From NCBI GenBank assembly GCA_934047225.1, contig OW203984.1, positions 3,605,201 through 3,669,200 on the forward strand: 64,000 nt of DNA, read 5' to 3'. The translations under genes were made by a program, and so were the position numbers. Shown one piece after another: positions 54,263 through 64,000 of this stretch. Under the pieces are notes generated by a model, which was not told where the DNA came from, made no database searches, and was given only the letters and a program-made list of their open reading frames with translations. The stretch is from Ypsolopha sequella. Taxonomy: Eukaryota > Arthropoda > Insecta > Lepidoptera > Ypsolophidae. Every line of letters starts with the position of its first letter. Positions within the stretch are counted from its first letter, which is position 1.

Positions 54263-54734
54263 CCGAATAATATAAAATAATATATATAATCTTTATATAA
54301 AACGGGTACATAGGTTAAACTCAGGCAAGGCCTTATAAATAAATAAAAATAAAAAACCTGAGCTTTTGAATTTTAAACACGTGGTTTGAAACCTTCACCC
54401 CGCACAAGAGCAGAGCGGAGGCTCCACGGGTGTTAATGAATAATCGATAGTGTTCGCGTACCGTGCACAGGTCTACATAATTAGCGTAAAATCAGCTCGA
54501 CTGATTCAGTTTCGTGTGAATATTCGCTGTGATGTTACGGGAATAAGCACCCGACATGTTACCGGGGCGCGGGCGCTTTAACAGGCTATTAAATTGTGTT
54601 TACGATATTAATACTATCTGCGTTTAATAGGCGTTTATTTTATGCTATAATTTGTAGATACATATTGTATTGCATATACCTAAGCTACGTTTATTGGGTA
54701 AACAAGCAAACTAAGTATAATTTAATATTTAACA
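54263..54734. other. Unassigned, partly GC-richer
   Basis: 54380-54590 has more G+C (ACCGGGGCGCGGGCGC) and no match elsewhere in the window. Confidence 0.35.
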
Positions 54735-54742
54735 CTTCTGTG

Positions 54743-55223
54743 TAGCATTGCCATCCGTCCGGATAAAGCCGGACAGTGTTAGGCTTTTTGACCTCTTGTT
54801 CGGTCAAATTTGACTGCGTCCGGCCCGTCCGGTTTTCGTTAGGCTTTTTATATCTATCGTTCAGTCACTTCAGCCAGACGACACTCACTGACTCGCTAAG
54901 ACACGCAAGTTCACATACAACCTACATATTCTGTGTTACTACGCGAGAAAATGATTAAGGAAATTGATTTCTTGGAACAGGTTTTTTCCAAATATAAGTA
55001 CTAATCAAAATATTCTTGAAAAATAAGAGTTTTATTGGAATTTTTTCTCAAAAATCCCTTAGCAACCAGGCGGTCGGGACTCAAATTTCGGCTTTTAAAT
55101 ATGTGTTTCATTCGATTTTTTTGTCAAAATCCTTTTTTTCTTAGCGTCCGCCCTTGGAACCCAAATGGCCGGCTTTTTTAACGGACACGTCCGACTTGTT
55201 GATTTTTAGAGTTGGCAGCGCTA
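54743..55223. mobile_element. hAT-like MITE with 8-bp target duplication
   Basis: Ends TAGCATTGCCA and complement of TAGCGCTGCCA. Flanks CTTCTGTG (54735-54742) and CTTCTGTT (55224-55231), seven of eight equal. 481 bp with CCGTCCGG-type words inside both halves. Confidence 0.75.
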
Positions 55224-55231
55224 CTTCTGTT

Positions 55232-55580
55232 TGGAATCAAAATAAAGATATTTTGTACCTGGGAGCGCTCCGCGGGGACAAACGGCATTTCATAATAGAA
55301 TTGTGCCACTCGTCTACTGGTATTCGTATTGGTTCTAAAAAGTAAAAAAAAACATTTTTAAAACACAAAACTTGACGTTGGATGTGAAGGTATTATGAGT
55401 AATTTGGCGAATATTTTACAAAAAATTATACAGCCGTTTCGAGTGGTTGACATAATGTATTTATAATAGTTATGTACTCTCTTGGTATTAACTATTTGTT
55501 TTAATTTAATTCAGTTGTATGTTTTTTGGGAATAGATTATTTTGGACCCGTCTGTTGATTTTTTTTCCTTGGTATAGTAC
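55232..55580. other. Unassigned stretch
   Basis: No feature recognised. Confidence 0.35.
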
Positions 55581-55587
55581 AATATGC

Positions 55588-56299
55588 CATAGATAAATAA
55601 AGGAAGGATAGATTGCTCACTCCATACATTAGAACAAAGCCCGCGTAAAACTTATTATTTTTGCCGGTACCTAGTAGTTCGACTTATTATTTTTGATGTC
55701 GCTACTATACTAGATAAATTGTGACATACCAGGTGCCATCTATCGAACAGTTGATGAAACGAAATTCGATGTGTGTGTGTAGCAACTATACTGCGCCCAC
55801 AAAAACAAAAATTTGCTAGAATACGACAATACGCGAAACATGGCATACGATAAATCTGAGGATAAATCGCTCAACCGTGCATGACAGTTGAGTCAAAGAG
55901 TAAAGTTATATACCGTTATGTATGAGTAGTGTGTGTTAAGGTAAATAAAGCGTATTTTAATGCACATATTTTGTTTAATTGATCGTTGTGCGCCATCTAC
56001 CGGAATCCAGAATAACCATCTGCACGCTTAGTTAGATTGCCAGCTTACCACCGAAAGTTTAATGAAAAAAATGTTAAAAACACCTGAATAAGAATTCACT
56101 ATTTTCTGATGCGATGTTATGAAAATTTGAATGAATAATTTGTTATGAATAATGAACCAGAACAGTAAAATGCTATATTTCGTCGATTTCAGACAAATTT
56201 TTATTTCCAGCGAGACAAGTAACGCCATGTAGCAACGTTAGCTTTAGTATTGCGAACAGTACAAGGAGTTAGCAATCTATCCTTCCTTATTTATCTATG
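55588..56299. mobile_element. TIR element with 7-bp target duplication
   Basis: Ends CATAGATAAATAAAGGAAGG and complement of CATAGATAAATAAGGAAGGA, about 35 bases in all. Flanked by AATATGC on both sides (55581-55587, 56300-56306). 712 bp, no gene. Confidence 0.85.
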
Positions 56300-56306
56300 A
56301 ATATGC

Positions 56307-56767
56307 GGACTTGAGCACAGTCCATTCTCTGCGGAAGGGCGAGCGGTGCTTGAGTTTGCATTTTGATTAGCATAGCAAGAGCTTTAGCGGAATATTGCAA
56401 AATATTAATAAACTCATGAGTTGCTAAAAAAGTTATTAACTTAACTGGGTTACCCTTATTGCCTGTGTATTTTAAAAGCAGCTCAATCAACCTGGGATTA
56501 AATTTTAGTTCAGATAAACATACAGGCGAAACTAAAACAAGAAAAAGTATAATCTTGGACCCATTATAATTTTGACCAAAATAAATTTGAACTAATACCC
56601 AAAGAGCCACTCTGGGTACTCTAGAATGCCGTTTGAAATTTTAAAATGTAGGTTTATTTTGTGATGAAAAGGTAGAGCTTTATTTCTGATTTGCTGTTCT
56701 CTAGAGGTTTTGATGTTAGCTACTTTTTGTGAGGCTTCGTAGTACTGGAGATTACACTTTTAAAATA
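56307..56767. other. Unassigned stretch
   Basis: A motif-free minus frame of 107 codons (56287-56610) overlaps the element end and is not believed. Confidence 0.35.
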
Positions 56768-57175
56768 ATAGGTCATTACCTATGAAATTGCCGAAATGTT
56801 TCTTACAGATTCACGAGTTAACAATTTCTATAATTCAATAGCTATCTCCATTGTTTGTTTTTTTTGAAAGTTGATTTCGAGGTTTTCATTTTTTTCGAGG
56901 CTTTAATGTAATTTTGATAGCTAAAATTTAATTTTCAAGAACAGTTTGTCCTAAATGTCGTCCGTTTCCATGTCATTCGTAATAATTTTTACAGCACACA
57001 CTTTACAAAAATTAAATAAATGTTACTATTAGCTTAATGTTGTCTCATTCATACACAAAATAAGTAATAAAATATGGATTCGCCATTCAAAAAAAATGCG
57101 AAGATGTTAGTACTGAAAATTGAGTTTCCTTCAAATTCTCAATAGAAAACGGCAATTTCATAAGTAATGACCTAT
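56768..57175. mobile_element. TIR element with ATAGGTCATTAC ends
   Basis: ATAGGTCATTACCTATGAAA..TTGCC at left, complement of ATAGGTCATTACTTATGAAA..TTGCC at right: 26 bases with one difference. 408 bp. Confidence 0.78.
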
Positions 57176-57296
57176 AAGAAAAAAATCTTTTCTTCTGTTG
57201 CCATTCACAAAGAAGTTATAAAAGGTAATAAATTATGTTAACATGTTTACTGCTGACACTCATATATATACATTAAATGTTTAAAAGCTGTTTAGC

Positions 57297-57590
57297 AGCC
57301 GGATTGTGAAAAACGCGTCTTTTTCTAATTAATCGAAACAGAACACTTATATTCAAAATTTACTCAATACTTCCTAAACAAAACCTTAAAACCTTAAGGT
57401 TAACCTATGTTTTGTGTAAACTGTCATCGAAAAATTTCCATTGGTTTCTGTAAATTAGGGTTTGAAAATTTTAAACTTAAAATTCAAATTTACAGAAACC
57501 ATTGGAAACTTTGCTGTGGCAGCATACACAGTACATAGGTAAAAAGGTTTTGTTGAGGAACTATTGAGTGAATTATAAGTGTTTATAAGT
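57297..57590. mobile_element. Palindromic element F, truncated copy
   Basis: Left arm (TTTCTAATTAATCGAAAC) and most of the right arm match 11142-11501; the right terminus is lost after GTGAATTATAAGTG. Confidence 0.72.
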
Positions 57591-58059
57591 TTATAAACAC
57601 TTAAGCGATAAGACCGCCCATGGTTGCCTATATTTTTGTTTTTTTCCAACAAAATACAATTGTACTTTTTGTTGTTTTTCTTTTGGTGCACAACAAAGCG
57701 TATTTATGTTTATGTTATGTTATAAAACGAAAAAGACATGAAAAATCGACCAAATATCGGATTTCTTTTCGATCGAGCAATGTATAAAGTATCGCGTTTT
57801 GAACCGCAAAAAAATCTGCAGAAAGTATGTGTCTAAGATATATATTTTTATCAGACACAAAACATCATAATTTCATGTTTTCAAATTAATCAGGAAAGAG
57901 GCAAAATTGGGATAAGTCCCCCTTAAAACTTTTTATTCAAAATTAAGAAAAACAAGTTGTGCGTTTGGGAACGAAAACTGTCACATCCACCTTAAACTTG
58001 TAAACGAATGGACAGACAGCCACGAAGGTTTCGGTGTATGGATTTCCATTGTAGTTGCT
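57591..58059. other. Unassigned stretch
   Basis: No repeat or gene recognised. Confidence 0.35.
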
Positions 58060-58253
58060 AAGAATATATATTATCCGTTCTATTATAAATTCAAAGTGTG
58101 TTTGTTGGTTTGTCTTCCTTTCGCGCAGCAACGGAGCAACGGATCGACATGATTTTTTGCTTAGAGATAGTTTATGAGCTGGAAAGTGACATAGGTTACT
58201 TTTTGTCCCAGTAAAATGCAAACTAAATTAGCGTGGTTAAAACCGCGCGCAAA
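58060..58253 (+). mobile_element. Helitron 3' end
   Basis: Hairpin GCGTGGTTAAAACCGCGC followed by GCAAAAGCTAG, then T: the stem plus CTRR end of Helitrons. Body contains GCAACGGAGCAACGGATCG, whose complement resembles 59815-59840. Confidence 0.7.
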
Positions 58254-58626
58254 AGCTAGTAAATAATTATATTGCCTGCTCCGCCTTTGTCTGTAATACT
58301 ACATAATATTAATTGGGATAAAAAGAACAAGCTTTTATTTTATTGTTGAGCCATTATGTGGCGATGACACAGGAGTGACCTAAATTAATATTCTATTTCC
58401 ATTTTCTTTTCATCAATTAGAGAATGTGTTGTTAAAAGGGTAACCATCTATGTTTAGAAATAACACTTAGGCTTTTTGTCATTCAGTATACAAATGAACT
58501 ATTAGAGTGGAATAATGAACTATAAAATAATTATGAAACAATTCCTTTATTTTTTATACCATATAATTCGTTATGATTAAACGGACTTGTTATTAATAAA
58601 GGTCCTTTCACACTCGCGTCCACGTT
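58254..58626. other. Unassigned stretch before the minisatellite
   Basis: AT-rich, no feature recognised. Confidence 0.35.
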
Positions 58627-59628
58627 CTGCTACGCCGTAGCAAGTGCTACGATCCCATAGCTTTCCTGCGTTGTGGACCCGCTGCGCCGCAGCAAGTGCT
58701 ACGATACCATAGCTCTCCCGCTTTGTGGACTCAGTACGTCACAGCAAGTGCTACGATCCCATAACTTTCCTGCTTTGTGGACCCGCTAAGCCGCAGCAAG
58801 TGCTACGATCCCATAACTTTCCTGCTTTGTGGACCCGCTGCGCCGCAGCAAGTGCTACGATACCATAGCTCTCCCGCTTTGTGGACTCAGTACGCCACAG
58901 CAAGTGCTACGATCCCATAACTTTCCTGCTTTGTGGACCCGCTCCGCCACAGCAAGTGCTACGATCCCATAACTTTCCTGCTTTGTGGACCCGCTACGCC
59001 GCAGAAAGTGCTACAATCCCATAACTTTCCTGCTTTGTGGACCCGCTACGCCGCAGAAAGTGCTACAATCCCATAACTTTCCTGCTTTGTGGACCCGCTA
59101 CGCCGCAGAAAGTGCTACAATCCCATAACTTTCCTGCTTTGTGGACCCGCTACGCCGCAGAAAGTGTTACAATCCCATAACTTTCCTGCTTTGTGAACCC
59201 GCTACGCCGCAGAAAGTGCTACAATCCCATAACTTTCCTGCTTTGTGGACCCGCTACGCCGCAGAAAGTGCTACAATCCCATAACTTTCCTGCTTTGTGG
59301 ACCCGCTATGCCGCAGAAAGTGCTACAATCCCATAACTTTCCTGCTTTGTGGACCCGCTACGCCGCAGAAAGTGCTACAATCCCATAACTTTCCTGCTTT
59401 GTGGATCCACTACGCCGCAGAAAGTGCTACAATCCCATAACTTTCCTGCTTTGTGGACCCGCTACGCCGCAGAAAGTGCTACAATCCCATAACTTTCCTG
59501 CTTTGTGGACCCGCTACGCCGCAGAAAGTGCTACAATCCCATAACTTTCCTGCTTTGTGGATCCACTACGCCGCAGAAAGTGCTACAATCCCATAACTTT
59601 CCTGCTTTGTGGACCCGCTACGCCGCAG
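58627..59628 (+). repeat. Minisatellite, 52-bp unit, ~19 copies
   Basis: Unit CCCGCTACGCCGCAGAAAGT + GCTACAATCCCATAACTTTC + CTGCTTTGTGGA, strictly 52 bases. The first seven units are GCAAGTGCTACGAT variants, with a three-unit block (second to fourth) repeated as the next three; the remaining ones are nearly uniform GAAAGTGCTACAAT units. Flanked by two Helitron ends. Confidence 0.95.
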
Positions 59629-59712
59629 TCCGAACGCAAATACACATTAGAAGCAACGTATACGTGTATTCCATGTGCATTTGAGAACGTCTGACTTTTT
59701 GTATTTCATACT

Positions 59713-59890
59713 AGCTTTTGCCCGCGGCTTCAAGCGCGCTTTTTTCGTTTGTATTCTCCTGGGATAAAAAGTAACTTATGTAACTCTCTGGTCCATAAAT
59801 TATCGTAATGCGAAAATCCGTTGCTCCGTTGTTGCGTAAAAGAAAAGCAAACCAACAAACCAACAACCACATATTCGCATTAAACTAGGG
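59713..59890 (-). mobile_element. Helitron 3' end, opposite orientation
   Basis: On minus GCGCGCTTGAAGCCGCGGGC then AAAAGCTAGTA. Faces the end at 58253, so the two 3' ends point toward the minisatellite. Confidence 0.65.
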
Positions 59891-60544
59891 GTAAGGGCTA
59901 TCGTAGCTTGAAAATGTAAATATGTAATAATTTTTGTAATAAGTATCTTTAATTATGTTGAAAATGATTTTGTTTTGAAACTCATAACCAAACATTTAAT
60001 AAGTGTCATAAACATGCATACGTTAGCGACTAAAATTATATAAAATCACATAATTTAAAAGTAAAATAAGTTTCAAAAGACAATACGTCAAGAAAAAGGC
60101 AGCAATCAAAGGAAAATGGCACAGGTGCTTTCTGTAGACAAAATTAACCAATCCGAAAAATAATCTTTATTTGTTTCTAAAGTAAAGAAAATTGTTATGA
60201 ATATTGATCAAACCGTACTTCCGAATGTTTTAATTGATTGAATAAAACATCATTAATCATGCAAAATTTATCAATCAGCGATAACTTTCAAGTTAACTTG
60301 GCCGCATAAAGTACGAAACGAAAACAAGTCCTGTGACAGTGATTGATAAATAAATAACAAGTTACATTTTAATTTTGTTAACAAAGACTTCTTTGGCTCC
60401 TTTTTCAAATTATTATGCTTGCAAAATAGGTAATTTAAAAATATTATTTTGTGATCGTCGTATTTTTATATATAATATGTAAATATATATATATATATAT
60501 ATTCATACAAAATATACGAAAAACCTTGTCTCAATTTTACTGTA
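59891..60544. other. Unassigned; TA microsatellite
   Basis: TA run at 60484-60502. No gene. Confidence 0.45.
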
Positions 60545-60545
60545 C

Positions 60546-61000
60546 GCAATCGCAACCAGCCAGCGTTTTCCGATTGTCGTACAGGATCCATTTTTCATCA
60601 CAATTCAAAATCCCTTCGTTATTGTGACGGTAGACTTATGTAACGCAACGCTCAATGGGTATTTATAGGTGTGCTTCACTCACTCAATGGGTACTCATTT
60701 CTCGAGGTTTTTCAGTTTTTCAATTTCTTTCAAGTGAATTAAAAAATTTTTGTCACTCACACCGAAACCTGCCGCTAACTCTGACGTGGTTTGCGATGGA
60801 TCTGCCTCCACGATCATCTTTAATTCTTCGTTATCAACTAGGGTCTTGGACGACTAGGGTCTCTGGTCGAAAATTTCCAGAACGAAAACGTTGGAACCAA
60901 AAACGTACCAACCGTGTTGTCTTTTACAGTAGCTTCTCCATAGCTGTTTCTGCAGCGTTGGTGCCGCGGTGGAACTCGTATGCGTAAATAACGCGGTATT
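60546..61000 (-). pseudogene. mariner transposase pseudogene
   Basis: Minus fragments in order from 61000: YRVIYAYEFHRGTNAAETA (N-terminal helix-turn-helix), WFQRFRSGNF, ELKMIVEADPSQTTSELAA and GFGVSDKNFLIHLKEIEKLK (second helix-turn-helix), then after a loss of about 60 residues DEKWILYDNRK (60599-60567), the segment holding the first catalytic Asp region of mariner. Linker between the DNA-binding halves is degraded, stops and frame changes are present, and the rest of the catalytic core is missing. Dead copy; ends not located. Confidence 0.85.
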
Positions 61001-62178
61001 TCAAGTTTCACATACTTATTGTGAACAAACCGATGTCAAAGAAGAATCACTAAATTCGAAACACAAATATACAAGCCTAAATTTGAAATAAATTAGAATT
61101 TGGAATACCTAGCCAAACGCCAGATAGTTGAAATCAAAGTGGCTAACATGACAAAACACCAATTTCATATGTAAGGACTTAATATAAACTAATGGAACAG
61201 TTTATCAAGAAGTTATTAATTTTAAAATCTTGGAAAACGAAAGTATTCAAAAATAATAAGGTATATTTGAACAATATTTCATAACGAGGTAAACATTGGC
61301 TTTAGACCGAAAAAGCTAAATTTTCTTGAAAAATGAGCTCTTCGCTGCCATTACAGTTACAGCTTCAAACGCCAACCACCTCAGAAATTGCCGTTATCAC
61401 ACCCGCTCATGAAACATCCGAAATCCGCGCAGACAACCAGCTCTTTCACCAATAACCAACGTAACGCAATTTAGGTCGATCGGTAAGCAAATTTGTTTGT
61501 TTCACATTTCCCGGCTAGCCGATCCATTATTCCATTAAAGGGAACGCTCACGGTAATGGATATGCAGCCGCACAAAACTAGCTCCCTGATAAGTTCATAA
61601 TAATTGAATATTATTTGCGCGGAACGTTCGGAAGTTGACTGCCCGTGCTGCTTTTATTTTAATTGCATTTTAATCAGGAAAACCGCTGTCAAAAGGCCAC
61701 TTCCTGTACATTTTATCGGTCAATATTGTTGTGGTAGAATGAGGTTTTGTTGCTGAACTTACAAATAATGTGGTGGGTCCTAAATGTTTTTTTGTACTCT
61801 GATTCACAAACAAATTGTAACGACATTATTATCAAAGGCGTGTCAGAGATATTTGTAGTGTGGTAAGTAGGTATAAACAATGAAATTTGAGATATCATTG
61901 GAAACCTATCAATTTGAGATGTTATTATAATATGAAGCTAAAGGAATGTAAACATTGTAATAAGAAGCCAAACAATAACAAGAATGTAACAGGAGATCTA
62001 TCCATATTTGGAAGTCTACATTATAACAAGACTCCGTACAACATGATCTAACTATAAATATCAACCACCCAAGTAGCTATGAATCAAACCTACCTGTACA
62101 CGTGCAACCCCTCCACTATGTTATTGTATTCATTAGTATATAAGACTTATTTAACCCAATAACCATTATTGAACCCTC
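61001..62178. other. Long unassigned stretch
   Basis: 61360-61660 has higher G+C and no internal match to the window, and may be single-copy host DNA. No exon-like frame seen. Confidence 0.35.
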
Positions 62179-62179
62179 A

Positions 62180-62520
62180 GGTGGTAGAGCTGATGCCGGG
62201 ATCGACTGTGGAGGTACCACCATCTTACTTGGAGACACCCTCGAAGTAATTCGGGGGAGAGTAAGAGGACAGCTCACAGGCAAAAACCAGGAGGCCCACC
62301 ATGCCTGGGACCGATGTATGGCGGTATATCCATCCCTAATAGCCGGGCCTTATATGGAACAGACTGGTGACGGCGGCGTCACTGAAGTGAGGGTTCCGGC
62401 AACACGCTCACCAACCCGCCTGCCCAGCGTGTGTGAGTATGGGCAATTTTTCCAGGATGACCGCCGGGAGTGGCAAAGTCCTGGAAAGGCTTATGTCCAG
62501 CAGTGGACGAACTAGGCTGA
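62180..62520 (+). mobile_element. SINE-like element B with target duplication
   Basis: Full copy from AGGTGGTAGAGCTGATGCC to GGCTGATGGATG. GAACCC precedes (62172-62177) and follows (62527-62532), a likely target duplication. The end also translates as SPGKAYVQQWTN, suggesting its 3' part came from an RTE LINE. Confidence 0.75.
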
Positions 62521-62532
62521 TGGATGGAACCC

Positions 62533-62689
62533 AATAAAGATGTAACAGTATTTACTTGACTTTCGGTTGTTTCACTTTGTCGCCTCTCTCCCAACCCTAC
62601 AATTGACTGAAGCTGAAACAGTCAATCTACGTACACTTCCTTCTGACAGAGAATTTTTACGTCATAACGGGATATTGGGCAGCTAAATC
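62533..62689. other. Unassigned short stretch
   Basis: No feature recognised. Confidence 0.35.
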
Positions 62690-62820
62690 GCCGTATTTCG
62701 GACACAAATACACGCTTTTTTGTATGGCATGTATGTTTCTTTCAGTAATTTTCTTCACCATACAGCAAGTGGAATTGTGTGTTGTAAACAATAATTAGCC
62801 ACTCAAATTTCGAAAAACTA
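62690..62820 (-). mobile_element. Decayed fragment of the second SINE type
   Basis: CGCCGTATTTCGGACACAAA, then ATACACGC and GGCATGTATGTTTC, corresponds to the middle of 50785-51020. Heads and tail missing. Confidence 0.5.
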
Positions 62821-62884
62821 TATCGGCAGATCTGTCGGCAAAAAGCTAGTGATAACTATACCTATATAATTTACCTGACTATTC

Positions 62885-63120
62885 AGATTCAGATTCAGAT
62901 TCATTTATTTATTAACCATAATTGTAACAGTGGTCGTTACATTGGTAGGTCAAATTACATTTTGAAATACATTACAATTACATTTAAACGGTTAAATTAA
63001 TTTAGATAAAAATTATTTGTTACATACACTAAGACCTTAATATAAATAGTAGGACATATCAATTTGATATGGTCAATTAACATAATAATTAAAAAGAAAA
63101 AAAATATAAATAATTAAAAG
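62885..63120 (-). mobile_element. LINE 3' end with TGAATC tail
   Basis: Plus strand GATTCAGATTCAGATTCATT then TATTTATT: complemented tandem tail and A/T-rich 3' UTR. Confidence 0.45.
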
Positions 63121-63262
63121 TGCCAACACCCCACTAGGGTGCCAGCGAAATGTATGGAGAAAAATGAAACACCATATTTCTTAAACGATACCCCCTCAAT
63201 CTGTTCCATTTGGGTCAGAAATGGAATGCAAATTTTTCACTTTTTTAAATTAATATTTCGAG

Positions 63263-63825
63263 GTCGCTGAAGCATTGTCAATTTCTCCATATATTACAAA
63301 AGAGATAAGAAGCTCCTTTACACCTGACACTTTGCTTACCGTCCTTTGGGATGGAAATATGTTACCACCACTCACATCAAAAGAGACCGTCGACCGACTA
63401 GCTGTTCTGGTAACTGGAGAAAGTATAATAAAACTTTTGAAAACTTTTGGGTGTCCCACAAATTGAAAATGAAACCGGAGAGGCACAGGCAAGTGCAGTA
63501 TATAAGTTGATTCAAGATTTGTATCTGGGCGAATGGGTGCAGATGATGTCCTTTCATACAACCTCTAGCAACAAAGGACTCAGACCAGGAACATGTTTGT
63601 ATACTGCTGGAACAGAAACTCAACAAAGATCTTATGAGTTTGTATACTGCTGGAACAGAAACTCAACAAAGATCTTATGAGTTTGTATACTGCTGGAACA
63701 GAAACTCAACAAAGATCTTCTTAGTCTGGCTTGCATAGGCATTAGGCATCACATCCTTATTGTCGCAAAGATATTCGATCTTCTGATGAAAGCTTTCAGT
63801 GGGCCAAACAAAAACTGACTCCTAA
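63263..63825 (+). pseudogene. Transposase-like protein remnant with 43-bp triplication
   Basis: Frames in order: VAEALSISPYITKEIRSSF, LTVLWDGNMLPPL, RLAVLVTGESIIKLLKTFG, frameshift near 63448, VPQIENETGEAQASAVYK, MSFHTTSSNKGLRPGTC, then after the triplication LLEQKLNKDLLSLACIGIRH and HILIVAKIFDL. I recall similar proteins (TTxSN, LLE, CRHH) in many arthropod and cnidarian genomes; the CRHH-like part recalls the C-x-x-H insertion motif of several DDE transposase groups. The first Asp expected before TTSSN is His here. Exact superfamily not known to me. Confidence 0.5.
63595..63723 (+). repeat. 43-bp unit, three tandem copies
   Basis: GTTTGTATACTGCTGGAACA.. at 63595, 63638 and 63681. Copies are the same except the last bases of the third. 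43 is not a multiple of three, so each extra copy shifts the frame. Confidence 0.93.
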
Positions 63826-63852
63826 AAATTGCTAAACAAATAAAAATAAAAA

Positions 63853-64000
63853 AAACCGGCCAAGTGCGAGTCGGACTTGCGCACGAAGGGTTCCGTACCA
63901 CTACTGTCCGTGACAGACGGACAGACAGACGGACAGACAGACGGACAGAGAGGCGGACAGACAGACGGATAAACAGACGGACAGACAGACGGACAGACAG
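63853..64000 (+). repeat. GGTTCCGTA repeat subfamily 2, 5' half, with GACAGACGGACA array
   Basis: Starts AACCGGCCAAGTGCGAGTCG and GGGTTCCGTACCA; from 63903 a GACAGACGGACAGACA array runs to the window edge. Complement of the subfamily 1 end (GTCGGACT palindrome), so the subfamilies share this terminus. Confidence 0.75.

Noticed and set aside
56287..56610. 107-codon minus frame
   Set aside because: Overlaps the end of an inverted-repeat element and shows no recognisable protein features.
58627..59628. CRISPR array
   Set aside because: Units are contiguous 52-bp tandem repeats without unique spacers, in eukaryotic transposon-rich DNA.

Overview
The window looks like transposon-rich, AT-rich non-coding DNA from an insect, most likely a moth or butterfly. 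I assign this from recalled repeat types, not from a search. They include several copies of a repeat starting GGGTTCCGTAGTACC and ending GCGAGTCTGACTCGCACTTGG, tRNA-derived SINEs whose body carries a GAGGAAACCTGCATGCC-type segment, Helitron ends in GCAAAAGCTAGT, BEL/Pao, mariner and Penelope-like remnants, and many LINE 3' ends with short tandem tails. I found no intact host protein gene, rRNA or functional tRNA gene. The only long open frame is the 3' part of a BEL/Pao pol gene at 1-2346.

Layout. 1-2.9 kb: BEL/Pao pol and 3' LTR, inserted in an older repeat. 3-9.5 kb: foldback elements, SINE pieces and a three-level nest (LINE end in hAT element in a 2.5 kb inverted-repeat element), then a second interrupted MITE. 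10-15 kb: palindromic elements, a broken LINE reverse transcriptase end and two adjacent foldback hairpins. 15-20 kb: mostly unassigned, with a TATCGATA-rich cluster near 16.1 kb. 20-25.3 kb: repeats, a complete SINE, a Penelope-like endonuclease remnant with a hammerhead-like motif, and a stack of nested palindromes. 26.8-39.6 kb: dispersed repeats with clear interrupted and uninterrupted pairs, a 1.47 kb long-inverted-repeat element and a GC-rich inverted repeat. 40-51 kb: tandem repeats, a second Penelope fragment carrying a perfect hairpin, LINE and Helitron ends. 51-64 kb: an exact 95-bp duplication, two non-autonomous elements with target duplications, a 1-kb minisatellite of 52-bp units, a mariner pseudogene, a SINE, and a transposase-like pseudogene with a 43-bp triplication.

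The elements are not a cooperating gene set; the region is an accumulation of insertions. Its value is that sibling copies within the window allow empty-site comparisons, so boundaries and target duplications can be read directly. Long gene-free stretches in which I recognise nothing are listed. All coordinates and repeat comparisons were made by eye, without alignment software.
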